In this document: one piece after another, positions 43,840-55,880 of the stretch | Position numbering within the stretch: the first letter of the stretch is position 1 | Layout: the number at the start of each line of letters is the position of its first letter | NCBI GenBank assembly: GCA_963580285.1 | Contig: CAUZLF010000734.1 | Span: forward strand, 61,970 to 125,969 | Source: Lucinisca nassula | Lineage: Eukaryota; Mollusca; Bivalvia; Lucinida; Lucinidae | Direction: 5' to 3' | Length of the DNA: 64,000 bases | Position numbers and translations under genes: made by a program | Notes under the pieces: model-generated | Databases searched by the model: none | What the model was told of the DNA's origin: nothing | The model's input: only the letters and a program-made list of their open reading frames with translations

Positions 43840-44106
43840 CAGACTGCCTGTCGTGAGCAGTACTTTCTAGATACACTCTGGTATTGTGTCTCTGGATTCA
43901 GATATATAATTGACCCCTGTGACAGCTTCAACTCAAACAAGGGCATCAAAAATAAATAACATACAATATCGTAGGTATCTGGCCTATAGTGATGTCCTTA
44001 AGCATTCTTTTTTCCCAGAACTTCCCTCGACTGCGTTAGATGCCAAGTCTGGGAGGAGTTCAAAGCCCATACAGTATAGATTGGGACTCAGAGGTATGCA
44101 TTTTAG
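43840..44106 (+). pseudogene. LINE RT C-terminal remnant
   Basis: Relative of 4770-5020 (TPVTASTQTRASK, YRRY, then LPSTALDAKSG). It is cut after 'gaggtatgcattttag' by the hAT-like element; the LINE 3' UTR resumes at 52517. Confidence 0.7.
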
Positions 44107-47100
44107 CAGGGCCTGACAAATCCAAAAAAATTTCACTTGCCCACCAGGCAAGTAAAATATTTTTGCACTTGTCCAGCTCAAAAACCTACTTGCCCAAGAT
44201 TTTGGAACTCAAAGTGGGGTTGGATGCGGGGGTGATAATCGTGACGATGATGACGACCAACATTTAAAAAATTTAATCCAAGGTTTCTATTAAGTTTCAA
44301 GCACAACCACTTTCCATTAGGGTCTAGTTATTTCATGTTTGTGTTTCTTTTCCTTTGGTGTCTCTGATGGGAGCTGTGGGTTAATTGTATCGATTCCTGA
44401 TCATTACCTTCACTTCTATTTATTTCCCTCCATGCAGTAATACGGTAGAAAATACTGTAGTTGTCACGGTCAGTAACGGTACTTTTTCAAGTTAATTGCT
44501 GACATAATACCTTAACCAATTAGCAATTTAAGATACAGATATAAACTCATTTAGCTTGAGACGCATGATAAACATGAGCTGCAGCCAATATAGATCTACT
44601 CAAAAGATCAGAAGCGTCAGGGCAGCGAGATAAGAGATGAAAAGAATGCAGTTTATTTAGCTTACAATTTAATGATCCAACCACAAGACGAGGACCCCCT
44701 CCATCCAAAACGAACCCAAACTTTCAAACCCGCACTACAGGCAAGTTCAATGTGATCATCAAAGTTTTCCGCCATCCTAATCGCCGTCCACAAACCACCA
44801 CTTCCATTTTTAGCTCACCAGAGCCGAAGGCTCCGGGGGAGCTTATAGGATAGGCAGGTGTCCGTCGTCGTCGTCTGCGTCTGTGTCTGCGTCTTCTTCG
44901 TCAACATTTTCAAACGACATATCCTCTGAAGCCACTGGGCCGATTCAGTCCAAATTTCATCTGTAGCATCCTTAGGCAGGGGGATTGAAAGTTTGTGTTT
45001 TTAATGAAAATCGGCTCATTAGTTTGGTTGCTATGGCAACTTAGAGTGCCCATAGACTTATAATGGGGAAAATAGAAAAATGGCATTTACTGCCAAGCCT
45101 CTGCAGATATTTTGACAAAACTTTCAAAGAAATGTTCCATAGGCGATCTACTATCTGCCGTATGATTTAAAGCCTTCTGCTCATTTTTGTTGGTTGCCAT
45201 GGAAACCAAAATGCAAAAAATAGACAAAAAATACTTAAAAAATCATCTCCTCAGAAACCATATGCTCTAGGAGGCTGAGACTATATGAAAATATTCACCA
45301 TATTTGCCTTTAAAGGTTTTGTGTTTTTTATGAAATTTGGCCTTTTAGTTTTGTTGCTATGGCAACTTAGAGTTTCCATTGACTTATAATAGGGAAAACT
45401 GAAAAATGGCATTTACTGCCAAGTCATTGCAGATATTTTGACAAAACTTACATAAACATGTTCCTTGAGTAAACTTCTCTCAGCCATATGCTTTTATGTC
45501 AACCTGGGGGTCCCCTAGGTTGTGCCGGGGCCATGCCCCGCCCCCCTCCACTTCATAAAATGCCTTATATCTCAGAAACCTTACAGATCCCAACCCGTAA
45601 ACCATATATATTCTTGTTCCTTATGATAAGATGCATTAAGTGACACCAACTGGGGGTCCCACGGGATGTGCCGGGGACATGCCCTGCCCCCTCTATTTCA
45701 TAAAATGCCATTTATCTCAGAAACCATTCAGATCCCCACCCCTAAACTATATATATTCTTGTTCCTTATGCAAAGATGCATTAAGTGACACCAACTTTGG
45801 GTTCCCCCTGGGATGGGCCGGGGACATGCCCCACCCCCTCCACTTCATAAAATGCCATTTATCTCAGAAACCATTGAGATCCCCACCCCTAAACCATATA
45901 TATTCTTGTTCCTTATGATAAGACACATTCAGTGATACCAACATTGGGGTCTCTCTGGGGTGTGCTGGGGCCATGCCCCACCCTTCCACTTCATAAATGC
46001 CATATATCTCAGAAACCATTCAGATCCCCACCCCTAAACTATATATATTCTTGTTTCTTATGATAAGACGCATTCAGTGACACCAATCTGAGGGTCCCCT
46101 AGGATGTGGCGGGGCTTATGCCCAACCCCCTCCACTTCGTAAAAGGCTGAATATCTCAGAAACCGTTCAGATCCCCACCCCTAAACCATTTAAATTCTTG
46201 TTCCTTATGATAAGACGCATTCAGTGATACCAACCTTAGGGTCTCCCTTGCCGCACGGGGGCTATGCCCGACCCCTCCACTTCATAAAAGGCCCAATATC
46301 TCAGAAACCGTTCAGATCCCCACCCCTAAACCATATAAATTCTTGTTCCTTATGTTAAGATGCATTCAGTGATATCAACCTAAGGATCTCCCAGGCCGCA
46401 CCAGGGCTATGCCCCAACCTTCCACTTCATAAAAGGTGATATATCTCGGAAACCCTTCAGATCCCCACCCCAAAACCATGTATATTCTTGTTTCTTATGA
46501 AAAGACGCATTCAGTGACACCAATCTGGGGGTCCCCTAGGATGTGCCAGGGCTATGCCCCACCCCCTGCACTTAGTAAAAGCCCAATATCTCAGAAACCG
46601 TTCAGATCCCCACCCCTAAAGCATATAAATTCTTGTTCCTTATGATAAGATGCATTCAGTGATACCAATCTAAGGGTCTCCCGGGCCGCACGGGGGCTGT
46701 GCCCCACCCTTCCACTTCATAAAAGGTGATACGTCTCGGAAACCATTCAGATCCCCATCCCAAAACCATATATATTCTTGTTTCATATGATAAGACGCAT
46801 TCATTGAAACCAACTTGGGGGTCCTCTGGAATGTGCCCGGGCCATGCCCAACCCCCTCCACTTCGTAAAAGGCTCAATATCTCGGAAACCATTCAGAACC
46901 CCCAACCCTAAACCATATATATTCTTGTTCCTTATGATGAGACACATTCAGTGATACCAACCTAGGGGTCTCTTGGGGTGTGCTGGGGCTATGCCCCACC
47001 CTTCCACTTCATAAAAAGCAATATATCTCAGAAACTGTTCAGATCCCCACCCCTAAAATATGTATATTTGTGTTCCCTATAATAAGACTCATTCACTCAC

Positions 47101-48462
47101 ATCAATGCGTCTATGTGCTAGGGCAACATGCTGATGCCATGGCCCACGCCTCTACTTCATAAAAGGCCATATATCTCAGACACCATTAAGATCCCCACCT
47201 CATAATCATATATATTCTTGTTTCTTATGATTAGACACATTCAGTCACACAAACTTGGTGGTCCACAGGGGCCATTCCTCTCCTCATCATTTCATAAGAG
47301 GGCCTCATATCTTGGAAACTGTTCATATCCCCACCCCAGGGCGTCAAGTGATATTAGGAGTCAAAAATATAGGTTAGGTCCAGAAATATAGGTATCTAGC
47401 GGCCAGGAATATAGGATATTATAGGTTGCCTACACTGAAGAAAACAAGCCAGATTTGTATTTTTCCACCACCACCTACCAGCTCTCTCTTTTATTAATAA
47501 TACAACATATAGAAATAGATAAGGTGGTCAGCTGGTTATAATTAAGGAAAAAAATCTTTAATTAATATCCATAAAAATCAGTCCTTAGTAGGTGATTCTA
47601 ATGAATGCCCTCAATGTATGTTTTATACAGAACTGAGTGATCTACTTAAATATCATCAGATAGCCACCTTATCTATTTCTTGGAACAGGAGATGTGTCTA
47701 TCTGATAATTTAGGCAGAATTAAAACATGGGACATTGTTCCCTTTAAACAAGAGGGCCTTGATGGCCCTAGATTGCTCACGTGATCTAAAGTGTCACAAG
47801 TAGGCTGCGTAGAGCCTCCATTTTTATGGTCCCAGGGCTATTATTTGCACAATCGTGGTCAAGGTCCACTATATAAAGCACCATACCAAATATCAAAGCC
47901 TGACCCTTCTGGTTTCAGACAAGAAGATTTTTTAAGGTTATCCCTATATAAGCCTATGTAAAACCAGTGGGCCCTGGGGCAGAGCCAGTTTTGGCCATAG
48001 GGCTATAACTTGAACAATCTTGGTAGAGACCCACTAGATGAAGCTTCATACCAAATATCCAAGACCTGTGCCTTCTGGTTTCAGACAAGAAGATTTTTAA
48101 AGGCTTTTTTCTTATTTTCCCCTATTTTTGTGTGCTGTGGCAACCACACGAAAAAATTCAGACACAATTCCACATGGAGTCTTTGTGGACAGTTACAGAA
48201 ATCATGGTGGAACTCTTTTTTCCTGTCTGACTCTAGCAGTACCTGGAATTTGGTTACAGATTCCACAAGGAAAATGGCCAGATCATAACAGAAATTCTGC
48301 ATGAAAACGTTAACTAAATCTCTGTTTAAAAATCTGGCATGAAAACAGAGCATAATCACTTCCTGTAACATAACATTTTGGCAGGAGCACTCCTATAACA
48401 CATTCAAAGGCATCAGGGATGATGGCTTGCTTTGAGTGTTGCTTTACAACTTACAAGTATAA

Positions 48463-48629
48463 AAAGTAGAAGTAAAACAAAGATCAGGAATTGATACAAT
48501 TAACCCACTCCACCCATAAAAGACACCAAAGGGAAAGAAATACAAACATTAAGCGACCAGACCATAATGGAAACCTAAACAAAGGAAGGCCATAAGGACA
48601 GTTACTTTCCCACAAAATGGCCATATGGC
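48463..48629 (-). mobile_element. 5'-truncated Penelope-like element tail
   Basis: AAAGTAGAAGTAAAACAAAG and onward, nearly identical to 7349-7515, ending at 'aaaatggccatatggc'. Truncated earlier than the 5021 copy but with the same constant terminus. Confidence 0.75.
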
Positions 48630-49451
48630 TGTTTTAAGAATTTCCAACTATATTTTGGATGACAACTGTGAGTTACTTTGAGTATTTTAGATTAACAGTG
48701 TTTTAAATTGATTAAATGCTTAACTAGTGGGGTGCCAAAAGTTTTATGTTTGCAAACTGCAAAGATTGCACCCCATCCACATATTTATGTATGTGTTTGC
48801 AGACTGAAGATATTAGATCACAATGAATCTTTGGAAAGCCAAGGATTCAAATTCAAGAGTTACATGAACGTTTACATATAAGTAGAATGCAAGGTCTTTG
48901 TATGTTCTTTTCCAGCACAAGTATATTCCTTCCTTATTGTGTATAGATAAAAACTCCAAATGTTAAGATGATTGTGATATGTTAATGAAACTGGACCAAA
49001 TATTTAAATTAGCAGGAATCCTGCAGGAATATACAGACAGTAATACTGTCACAAGCTCAGGCAGAAGTCCTGTCAATAATTCATTCAGGAATCCTGCCAA
49101 TAATTCATGCAGGAACCATGAAGGAATCCTGCCAGTAATATATACAGGAATCCTGTCTGTTTTTTTCTACAGGCTTCCTGGATCAGTTTTCCAGCTAATT
49201 TAAATATTTCACAAGCTTTTCCACACTGATTCCCACCTGAATCCTGACTCAAATACAAAATTTAAGTGAAAATTCTATGTGGAAATTCTATTTGAAAATT
49301 TTTCATACAGGTTTCATGTCAGAATCCTGTCACAATATTTCTGCAGAAATACTGCAACTTAATTTCATACAAATATGTTCTAGAAATGGTTTTCCTTTGG
49401 AAGCAAAGAATACATGACAGAACTGGAAAATATGGAGTGTACATATTTCCT

Positions 49452-49497
49452 GGGCCAGACTAGCTAGTTTCAGCCATTTAGGCCTAATCAGTTACCC
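49452..49497 (-). ncRNA. Hammerhead ribozyme 3, mutated core
   Basis: Same architecture as the others, but the core reads CTGATTA instead of CTGATGA, changing the invariant G8. Stem I also has a mismatch (GGGTAA against TGGCCC). CTAGCTAG and GAAA are kept. Predicted inactive. Confidence 0.75.
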
Positions 49498-49709
49498 TCA
49501 AATATTTTTAGAATTCCACAATAGAATCAAGGAGCCCAAAGAACAAGAAAATATAAACTACATTATGATGTAGAGCAGGGGACTTTTTACAGCCGCCACA
49601 CATTCCCAGACAACAGCTGTAGTGACGTCAAATATGTTCTAGAGGGGTTTTCCTTTGGAAGCAAGGAATACACAACAGAACTAAAAAATATGGAGTGTAC
49701 ATGTTTTCT

Positions 49710-49755
49710 GTGCCAGACTAGCTAGTTTCGGCCAGTTAGGCCTCATCAGTGACCC
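49710..49755 (-). ncRNA. Type I hammerhead ribozyme 4
   Basis: Minus strand GGGTCA, CTGATGA, GGCC-loop-GGCC, GAAA, CTAGCTAG, TC, then TGGCAC. The core is complete; stem I has one mismatch. Confidence 0.85.
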
Positions 49756-50789
49756 TCAAATATTTTCAAAATTCCACAATGGAATCAATGATCCCAAAGG
49801 ACAAGAAAATATAAACTACACTAGCCTGTGAGAATTCAGCTTGGACTGAAATTCGTTGAACAACTTTGAGAGAGGACCACCTAAAAATGGTTTCTGTCAA
49901 GTTTGGTCAAAATCTATTCAGGGGCTTAGGAGATGTCATTTGAAGGAATTGTGGAGGGACAGATGGACGCACGGATGGGGGAAGATGGTGGATGGTGACT
50001 GATCACACTAGCTCGCCTGCTAAAATAACAGCAAAAACTTGTTTAATATTCATAAAGAAACAATAGTAAAAACAAAATGGAACATTTCAAATTTGAAAAA
50101 TAGCAGAACTTCAACTAGCTAAAGCTTTCCAAAAGCTGGGCTGATCTGGGTTGCTACACCAAAAAAGAATACAAATTCCTAAAAGGAAAAAGCTTACTAA
50201 GCCCAAATAATATAGAAAACATCTACTGTCAAAGATTCTTTAGAAACTTTGTATTCCTTGCTTACACAAATTTCCAAATTATAGGTATTTATAGGTATTT
50301 TGGTAAAATATAGGATTTTATAGGTTATTATAGGTAATGGCCTGAAATATAGGAAAATATAGGTAAATATAGGTAACTTGACACCCTGCCACCCCTAAAC
50401 AATATATTTTCTTGGTCCTTATTATGAGACACATTCAGCGACAACAATCTTGGGGTCTGCCAGGGCTATGCTCCAACCCCTTCGCAGCTTAAAAGGCCTT
50501 ATATCTCAGTAACAGTACACATCCCAACCCCTAAACCATATATATTCATGTGTCTTATGATAAGATGGATTCAGTGATACCATTCAGGGCTCTGTTGGGT
50601 CCATGTCTCATCCTTCGTCCTCATAAAAGGCCTAATATTTCAGATACAGAGTCCACATGGGTGCTCATTTTGAAATGGGGATTTGTTTGGGAGACTTTAT
50701 AATCAATAAATTAAAACCTGAAACCATACATGGCTGCCAATGGGCAGTGTCCGCCTGAGTTCTGGTGAGCATTGTGGCCCATGGGCCTC

Positions 50790-51200
50790 TTGTTCTGCAT
50801 GTGATCGGTAAATGACCTCATCTGACCCCAGCAACCCCACACATGTTTAATGTCATTGTTTTATTTTAATGGGACGCATGTCTTTCATAAAAAAAATGTT
50901 TGGAACCGTTAAAAATATATTTTCTTGATAGCTAAATGGCTGTGGATAGAGTTGGATGGAAAACAGCGCAACTTATCCCCGGAAGCTCTGTGTCAATTAC
51001 CAACAACAGCATATGGATGTGTTTACACAAATTGAAGCGTTCGACTTTACCCGCCAAGCGTCTGCTATTTGGCACCAAAACATAACCATTCACGAGATAG
51101 TAGTATAGTCTGTTTTTATTATGCATACATCTACCATTAGATTTAGCTAATCGTCTTAGGAGCTATTAAATCATTTTCAAATTGATTGTGGATTAATTTT
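50790..51200 (+). repeat. Interspersed repeat, inverted copy of 1-355
   Basis: 'catgtgatcggtaaatgacc', 'acacatgtttaatgtcattg', 'gcgtctgctatttggcacca' match the start of the window in reverse. Confidence 0.6.
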
Positions 51201-51244
51201 ATGGCAGGGATAAATGCAAATTAGAGACATACCTTAACCTTATT

Positions 51245-52110
51245 AGCTCGTCTGTTTTTTGAAAAAAAACTTTCCAGCTATTGTCATCACTCCGGCGTCT
51301 GCGTTGTCGTCTGGCGTCGTTCCAAAAAAACTTAACCTTGGCTATAACTTAAAAAGTATTACACCTAGCCTCATGAAACTTCATACACACACTCATCATC
51401 ACAAGAGCTACATTTTGACCAAGGACCATAACAACATTGTTGATTTTGACTGAATTATCTCCCCTTTTCCAATTTTTTTCTGAAACACATTTTTTGCTCT
51501 CATTTTAATACTATTCACAACAGAGCCTTCAAACTTCACATGAATGTTCCTTGGGACAAGACCTTTTCAGTGATACCACCTTTTTTGATCTGTGACCTTG
51601 ACCTTTGAACTTTGACCTATTTTTAGAAAATTTAACCGAAAACGTTAACCTTGACCATATTTCCAAAAGTATTTGGCCTACCTTCATGAAACTTCATACA
51701 CATACTCACCATCACAAGAGCTACATTCCCTACAAGTTTTATAACTCCATCTTGCAATTTGATTGAATTATCTCCCCTTTTCTCTCCGTTTTTTTTTAAA
51801 TTGTTTTTGTCTCTTATTTCAATACTATTCACAACAGAGCCTTCCAACTTCACATGAATGTTCCTTGGGACAAGACCTTTTCAGTCATACCATGCTTTTT
51901 GACCTGTGACCTTGACCTTTGAACTTTGACCTATTTTTCGAAAATTTCACCGAAAACCTTAACCTTGACCATATTTCCAAAAGTATTTGGCCTACCTTCA
52001 TGAAACTTCATACACATACTCACCATCACAAGAGCTACATTCCCTACAAGTTTTATAACTCCATCTTGCAATTTGATTGCTCTTGTTTGACTTAGAACTT
52101 TGGTTTTCTA
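51245..52110 (+). repeat. Tandem repeat element, ~305-bp unit
   Basis: 'tcatgaaacttcatacacac', 'cacaacagagccttcaaact', 'gtgaccttgacctttgaact' are repeated two to three times. It begins 'ttagctcgtctg' and ends 'gcggtgctcttgtttt', an end similar in style to that of the AGCTCACC elements. Confidence 0.65.
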
Positions 52111-52523
52111 AAAGAAACTGCAGACGAGCGTTGGCACCCGCATGCGGTGCTCTTGTTTTCACACCTTGTCACGCTTATCAAAAGTGCTGGTGGTACACAC
52201 TACACCAGAAAAGAAAGACATGCACCGCCGGGCAATGTTAAATTGGCAATTATATGACAGGGATTAACAATAGTGTCATAATTGAACCGTTATAAATACA
52301 TAGATGGTTTGTCTCTGAATTGCCGACAAAGCGGGACCGTGCAGCAATTATTCTGATTTACTTACTGGTCTAGTTTTACCGTATTCATGGACTTAAAAGA
52401 CAGTTGCAGACGATTTTTGCACTTGCCCAACCGGGCGTCGAAAGTTCAAAGTGCACCGGCCCGGCACGATATCCGACTTGTCCGAGGTGGCTGGGCAATG
52501 GATTTGTCAGCCCCTGATTTTAG

Positions 52524-52593
52524 TATACATCTGTTATTCAGATTGTAAATAGTTTTAAGGACTCATCCACTGTCCTCTTTTTTTTCTTTTTAT
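52524..52593 (+). repeat. LINE 3' UTR resumed after the hAT-like insertion
   Basis: 'ttcagattgtaaatagtttt' and 'aaggactcatccactgtcct' match 5320-5370. It ends in a T-run where the next AGCTCACC element starts. Confidence 0.7.
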
Positions 52594-54740
52594 AGCTCAC
52601 CAGAGCCGAAGGCTCTGGGGGAGCTTATAGGATAGGCAGTTGTCCGTCGTCTGCGTCCATCAACACTTTCAAACAACATCTCTTCTGAAGCCACTGGGCC
52701 GATTGGGCCCAAATTTTATCTGTATCATCCTTAGGCTGGGGGATTGAAAGTTTATGTTTTTTTATGAAAATCGGCTCATTAGTTTGGTTGCTATGGCAAC
52801 TTAGAGTTTCCATAGACTTATAATGAGGAAAATTGAAAAATGGCATTTACTGCCAAGCCTCTGCAGATATTTTGACAAATCTTTGATAGAAATGTTCTTT
52901 AGGCAATCTACTTTTTGCCATATGATTTTAAGCCTAATGCTCATTTTCTTTGGTTGCCATGGAAACCAAAATGCAAAAAATAGAAAAAAAAACCCTTAAA
53001 AAATCACCTCCTCAGAAACCGTAAGCTCTAGGTGGAGACTTTATGAAAATATTCACCATATTTGCCTTTACAGATTTTATGTTTTTTTTTATGAAATTCG
53101 GCTCTTGAGTGTGGTTGCTATGGCAACTTAGATTTTCCATAGACTTATAATAGGGAAAATTAAAAAATGGCATGAAATGCCAAACCTTTGCAGATATTTT
53201 GACACAACTTTCATGAAAATTTTTCCTTAAGCAATCTACCATCTGCCATACGATTTTAGGCCTATTGCTCATTTTTACTGGTTGCTATGGAAACCAACAT
53301 GAAAAAATAGAAAAAAAATTAAAAAATCGTCTCCACAGAAACCATATGCTCTTTGAGGCTGAGAGTTCATGGAAATATTCAAAATATTTGCCTTTACAGG
53401 TTTTATGTTTTTAGCTGACCATGGTGTCAACACTTTTAAACATCTTCTCCTCTGAAGCCACTGGGCTGATTAAGCCCAAATTTTATCTGTAGCATCCTTG
53501 GGCTGGGGGATTGAAAGTTTGTGTTTTTTAAAATCAGCTGTTTAGTTTGGTTGCTATGGCAACTTAGAGTTTCCATAGACTTATAATGGGGAAAATTGAA
53601 AAATGGCATTTACTGCCAAGTCATCACAGATATTTTGACAAAACTTTTATAGAAATGTTTCATGAGTAAACTTCTCTCAGCCATATGCTTTCATGCCAAC
53701 CTGAGGGTCCCCCAGGTTGTGCCTGGGCCATGCCCCTCCCCCACCACTTATTAAAAGGCCATATATCTCAGAAACCATTCAGATCTAGACACCTAAACCA
53801 TATATATTCTTGTTCCTATTGATAAGACACATTCAGTGACACCAACCTGGGGGTCCTCTGGGATGCGCAAGGCCATGCCCCACCCCCTCCACTTCATAAA
53901 AGGCCCAATATCTCGAAAACCATTCAGATCCCCACCCCTGTACCATATATACTCTTGTTCCTTAAGATAAGACCCATTCAGTGACATCAACCTGGGGGTC
54001 CCCTGGGATGCGCCGGGGCCATGTCCCACTCCCTCCATTTCATAAAAGGCCCAATATCTCGGAAACCTTACAGATCCCTACCCCTAAACCATATATATTC
54101 TTGCTCCTTATGATAAGACACATTCATTGACACCAAATTGGGGGTCTTTCGGGGTGCGCCGGAGCCATGCCCCACCCCTCCACTTCACAAAAGGCCATAT
54201 ATCTCAGAAACTGTTCAGATCCCCACCCCTAAACCATATTTGTTTTTGCTCATTTCGATAAGACGCATTCAGTGACACCAACCTGGGGGTCCCCAGGGAT
54301 GTGCTGGGGCCATGCCCCACCCCCTCCATTTCATAATATCACAATATCTCGGAAACCTAACAGATCCCCACCCCTAAACCATATATATTCTTGTTCCTTA
54401 TGATAAGACTCATTCATTGACACCAACCTTGGGGTCTCCCCGGGACCTTGCCCCCCCCCCTGCACTTCACAAAAGGCCTTATATCTCAGAAACTGTTCAG
54501 AGCCCCACCCCTAAACCATATATATTCATCTTCCTTATGATAAGACACATTCAGTGACACCAGCTTGTGAGTCCCCGGGGCATGCCCAGGCCATGCCCCA
54601 CCGCTTGACTTCATTAAAAGCCATATATCTCAGAAATTGTTTAGATCCCCACCCCTAAACCATATATATTCTTGTTCCTTATGATAAGACTCGTTCAGTC
54701 ACATCAACTTGGGTGTCTCTTTGTGCTGAGGCAATGTGCT
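52594..54740 (+). mobile_element. AGCTCACC VNTR element, copy 4, right end lost
   Basis: Starts AGCTCACCAGAGCCGAAGG. Has three rounds of the ~300-bp block, then seven ~147-bp units (53700-54730). It breaks off at 'ctgaggcaatgtgct', where the 40-bp minisatellite begins; the usual right end (GAGCTCTGGTGAGC) is absent. Confidence 0.75.
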
Positions 54741-55530
54741 CACATGGATAAGAATAGCCACTATATATAACTCATAATCTCACATCGATAAGAATAGCCA
54801 CTATAAATAACTCATAATTTTACATCTATAAGAATAGCCATTATCAATAACTCATAATCTCACATTGATTAGAATAGCCATTATAAATAACTCATAATCT
54901 CACATCGATAAGAATAGCCACTATAAATAACTCATAATCTCACATCGATAAGAATAGCCATTATAAATAACTCATAGTCTCACATCAATAAGAATAGCCA
55001 CTATAAGTAACTCATAATCTCACATCGATAAGAATAGCCATTGTAAATATCTCATAATCTCACATCGATAAGAATAGCCACTATAAATAACTCATATTCT
55101 TACATCGATTAGAATAGCCAGTATAAATAACTCATAATCTTACATCGATAAGAATAGCCATTATAAATAACTCATAATCTCACATTGATAAGAATAGCCA
55201 TTATAAATAACTCATAAGCTCACATCGATAAGAATAGCCACTATAAATAACTCATAATCTCACATAGATAAGAATAGCCATTATAAATAACTCATAAGCT
55301 CACATCGATAAGAATAGCCATTATAAATAACTCATAGTCTTACATCGATAAGAATAGCCATTATAAATAACTCATAAGCTCACATCGATAAGAATAGCCA
55401 TTATAAATAACTCATAATCTCACATCGATAAGAATAGCCACAATAAATAACTCATAATCTTACATCGATAAGAATAGCCACTATAAATAACTCATAATCT
55501 CACATTTATAAAAATAGCTGCCATAAATAA
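54741..55530. repeat. 40-bp minisatellite, ~20 copies
   Basis: Unit CACATCGATAAGAATAGCCA followed by 'ctataaataactcataatct'. About 20 copies with scattered substitutions and no length change for at least 18 units. Not related to the neighbouring VNTR. 55531-55880 is intron without recognisable features. Confidence 0.95.
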
Positions 55531-55880
55531 CCGTTACCTGGTTTTCTGACAAGTCAGTGATAGTCTCCTGGGGCCGGTTGTTCAAAACTAATGATGTCCT
55601 TTGAGAACATATCGTTAAAATTTTGATGATTAAATATGGTAGGTATACTATTTTTGCAGAAAAAGTGTGAGCATTTTTTGCAAATGCAATAGATGCTCAC
55701 ATTTTTTCAGCCAAAATACCAGAGAATTTGATATTGTACATACTAGAACAGTTAACAATTTGACCACTAATGGGCTCATTAAGCTAACAATGCTTTGAAC
55801 TTCTGGACACAGAACTTCAGCTGCACTTAACTTTGGGTTGATTGTTTATAAAGGGCTTTGTGGTTATAATGTTCTTGCAG

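Larger units (their letters stand above)
49370..49830 (-). mobile_element. Retrozyme dimer, minus strand
   Basis: About 1.8 units in tandem, 258 bp from one predicted cleavage site (49716) to the next (49458). Each unit contains the CTTTGGGATCATTGATTCC-type stretch, a hammerhead, ACATGTACACTCCATATTT and 'gtgtggcggctgtaaaaa'. No ORF. Confidence 0.75.
47337..50388. mobile_element. 3.05-kb hAT-like element (B)
   Basis: Ends CAGGGCGTCAAGT and the inverse of CAGGGTGTCAAGT. CCACCC lies on both sides (47331-47336, 50389-50394), and removal restores a VNTR unit. Subterminal regions are full of 'aaatataggtatttatagg'-type repeats at both ends. It includes a 'gatggccctagattgctcac' repeat fragment (47750-48080), a Penelope tail and a retrozyme dimer. 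No transposase. Confidence 0.7.
44812..50794 (+). mobile_element. AGCTCACC VNTR element, copy 3, split by hAT-like element B
   Basis: Begins AGCTCACCAGAGCCGAAGG and has the same ~300-bp blocks as copy 1. It then has about 13 VNTR units of ~146 bp (45630-47336), is interrupted at 47337-50388, resumes 'ccacccctaaacaatatat' and ends 'cccatgggcctcttgttctg'. Confidence 0.8.
44107..52516. mobile_element. 8.4-kb hAT-like element (A) with nested insertions
   Basis: Ends CAGGGCCTGACAAATCCA and the inverse of CAGGGGCTGACAAATCCA, 17 of 18 identical. ATTTTAG lies directly outside both ends (44100-44106 and 52517-52523), and joining at these points restores the LINE 3' UTR. CAGGG termini with a 7-8 bp duplication fit the hAT superfamily. 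No transposase found. Much of the length is later insertions (44812-50794 and the 51250-52110 repeat). Confidence 0.8.
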
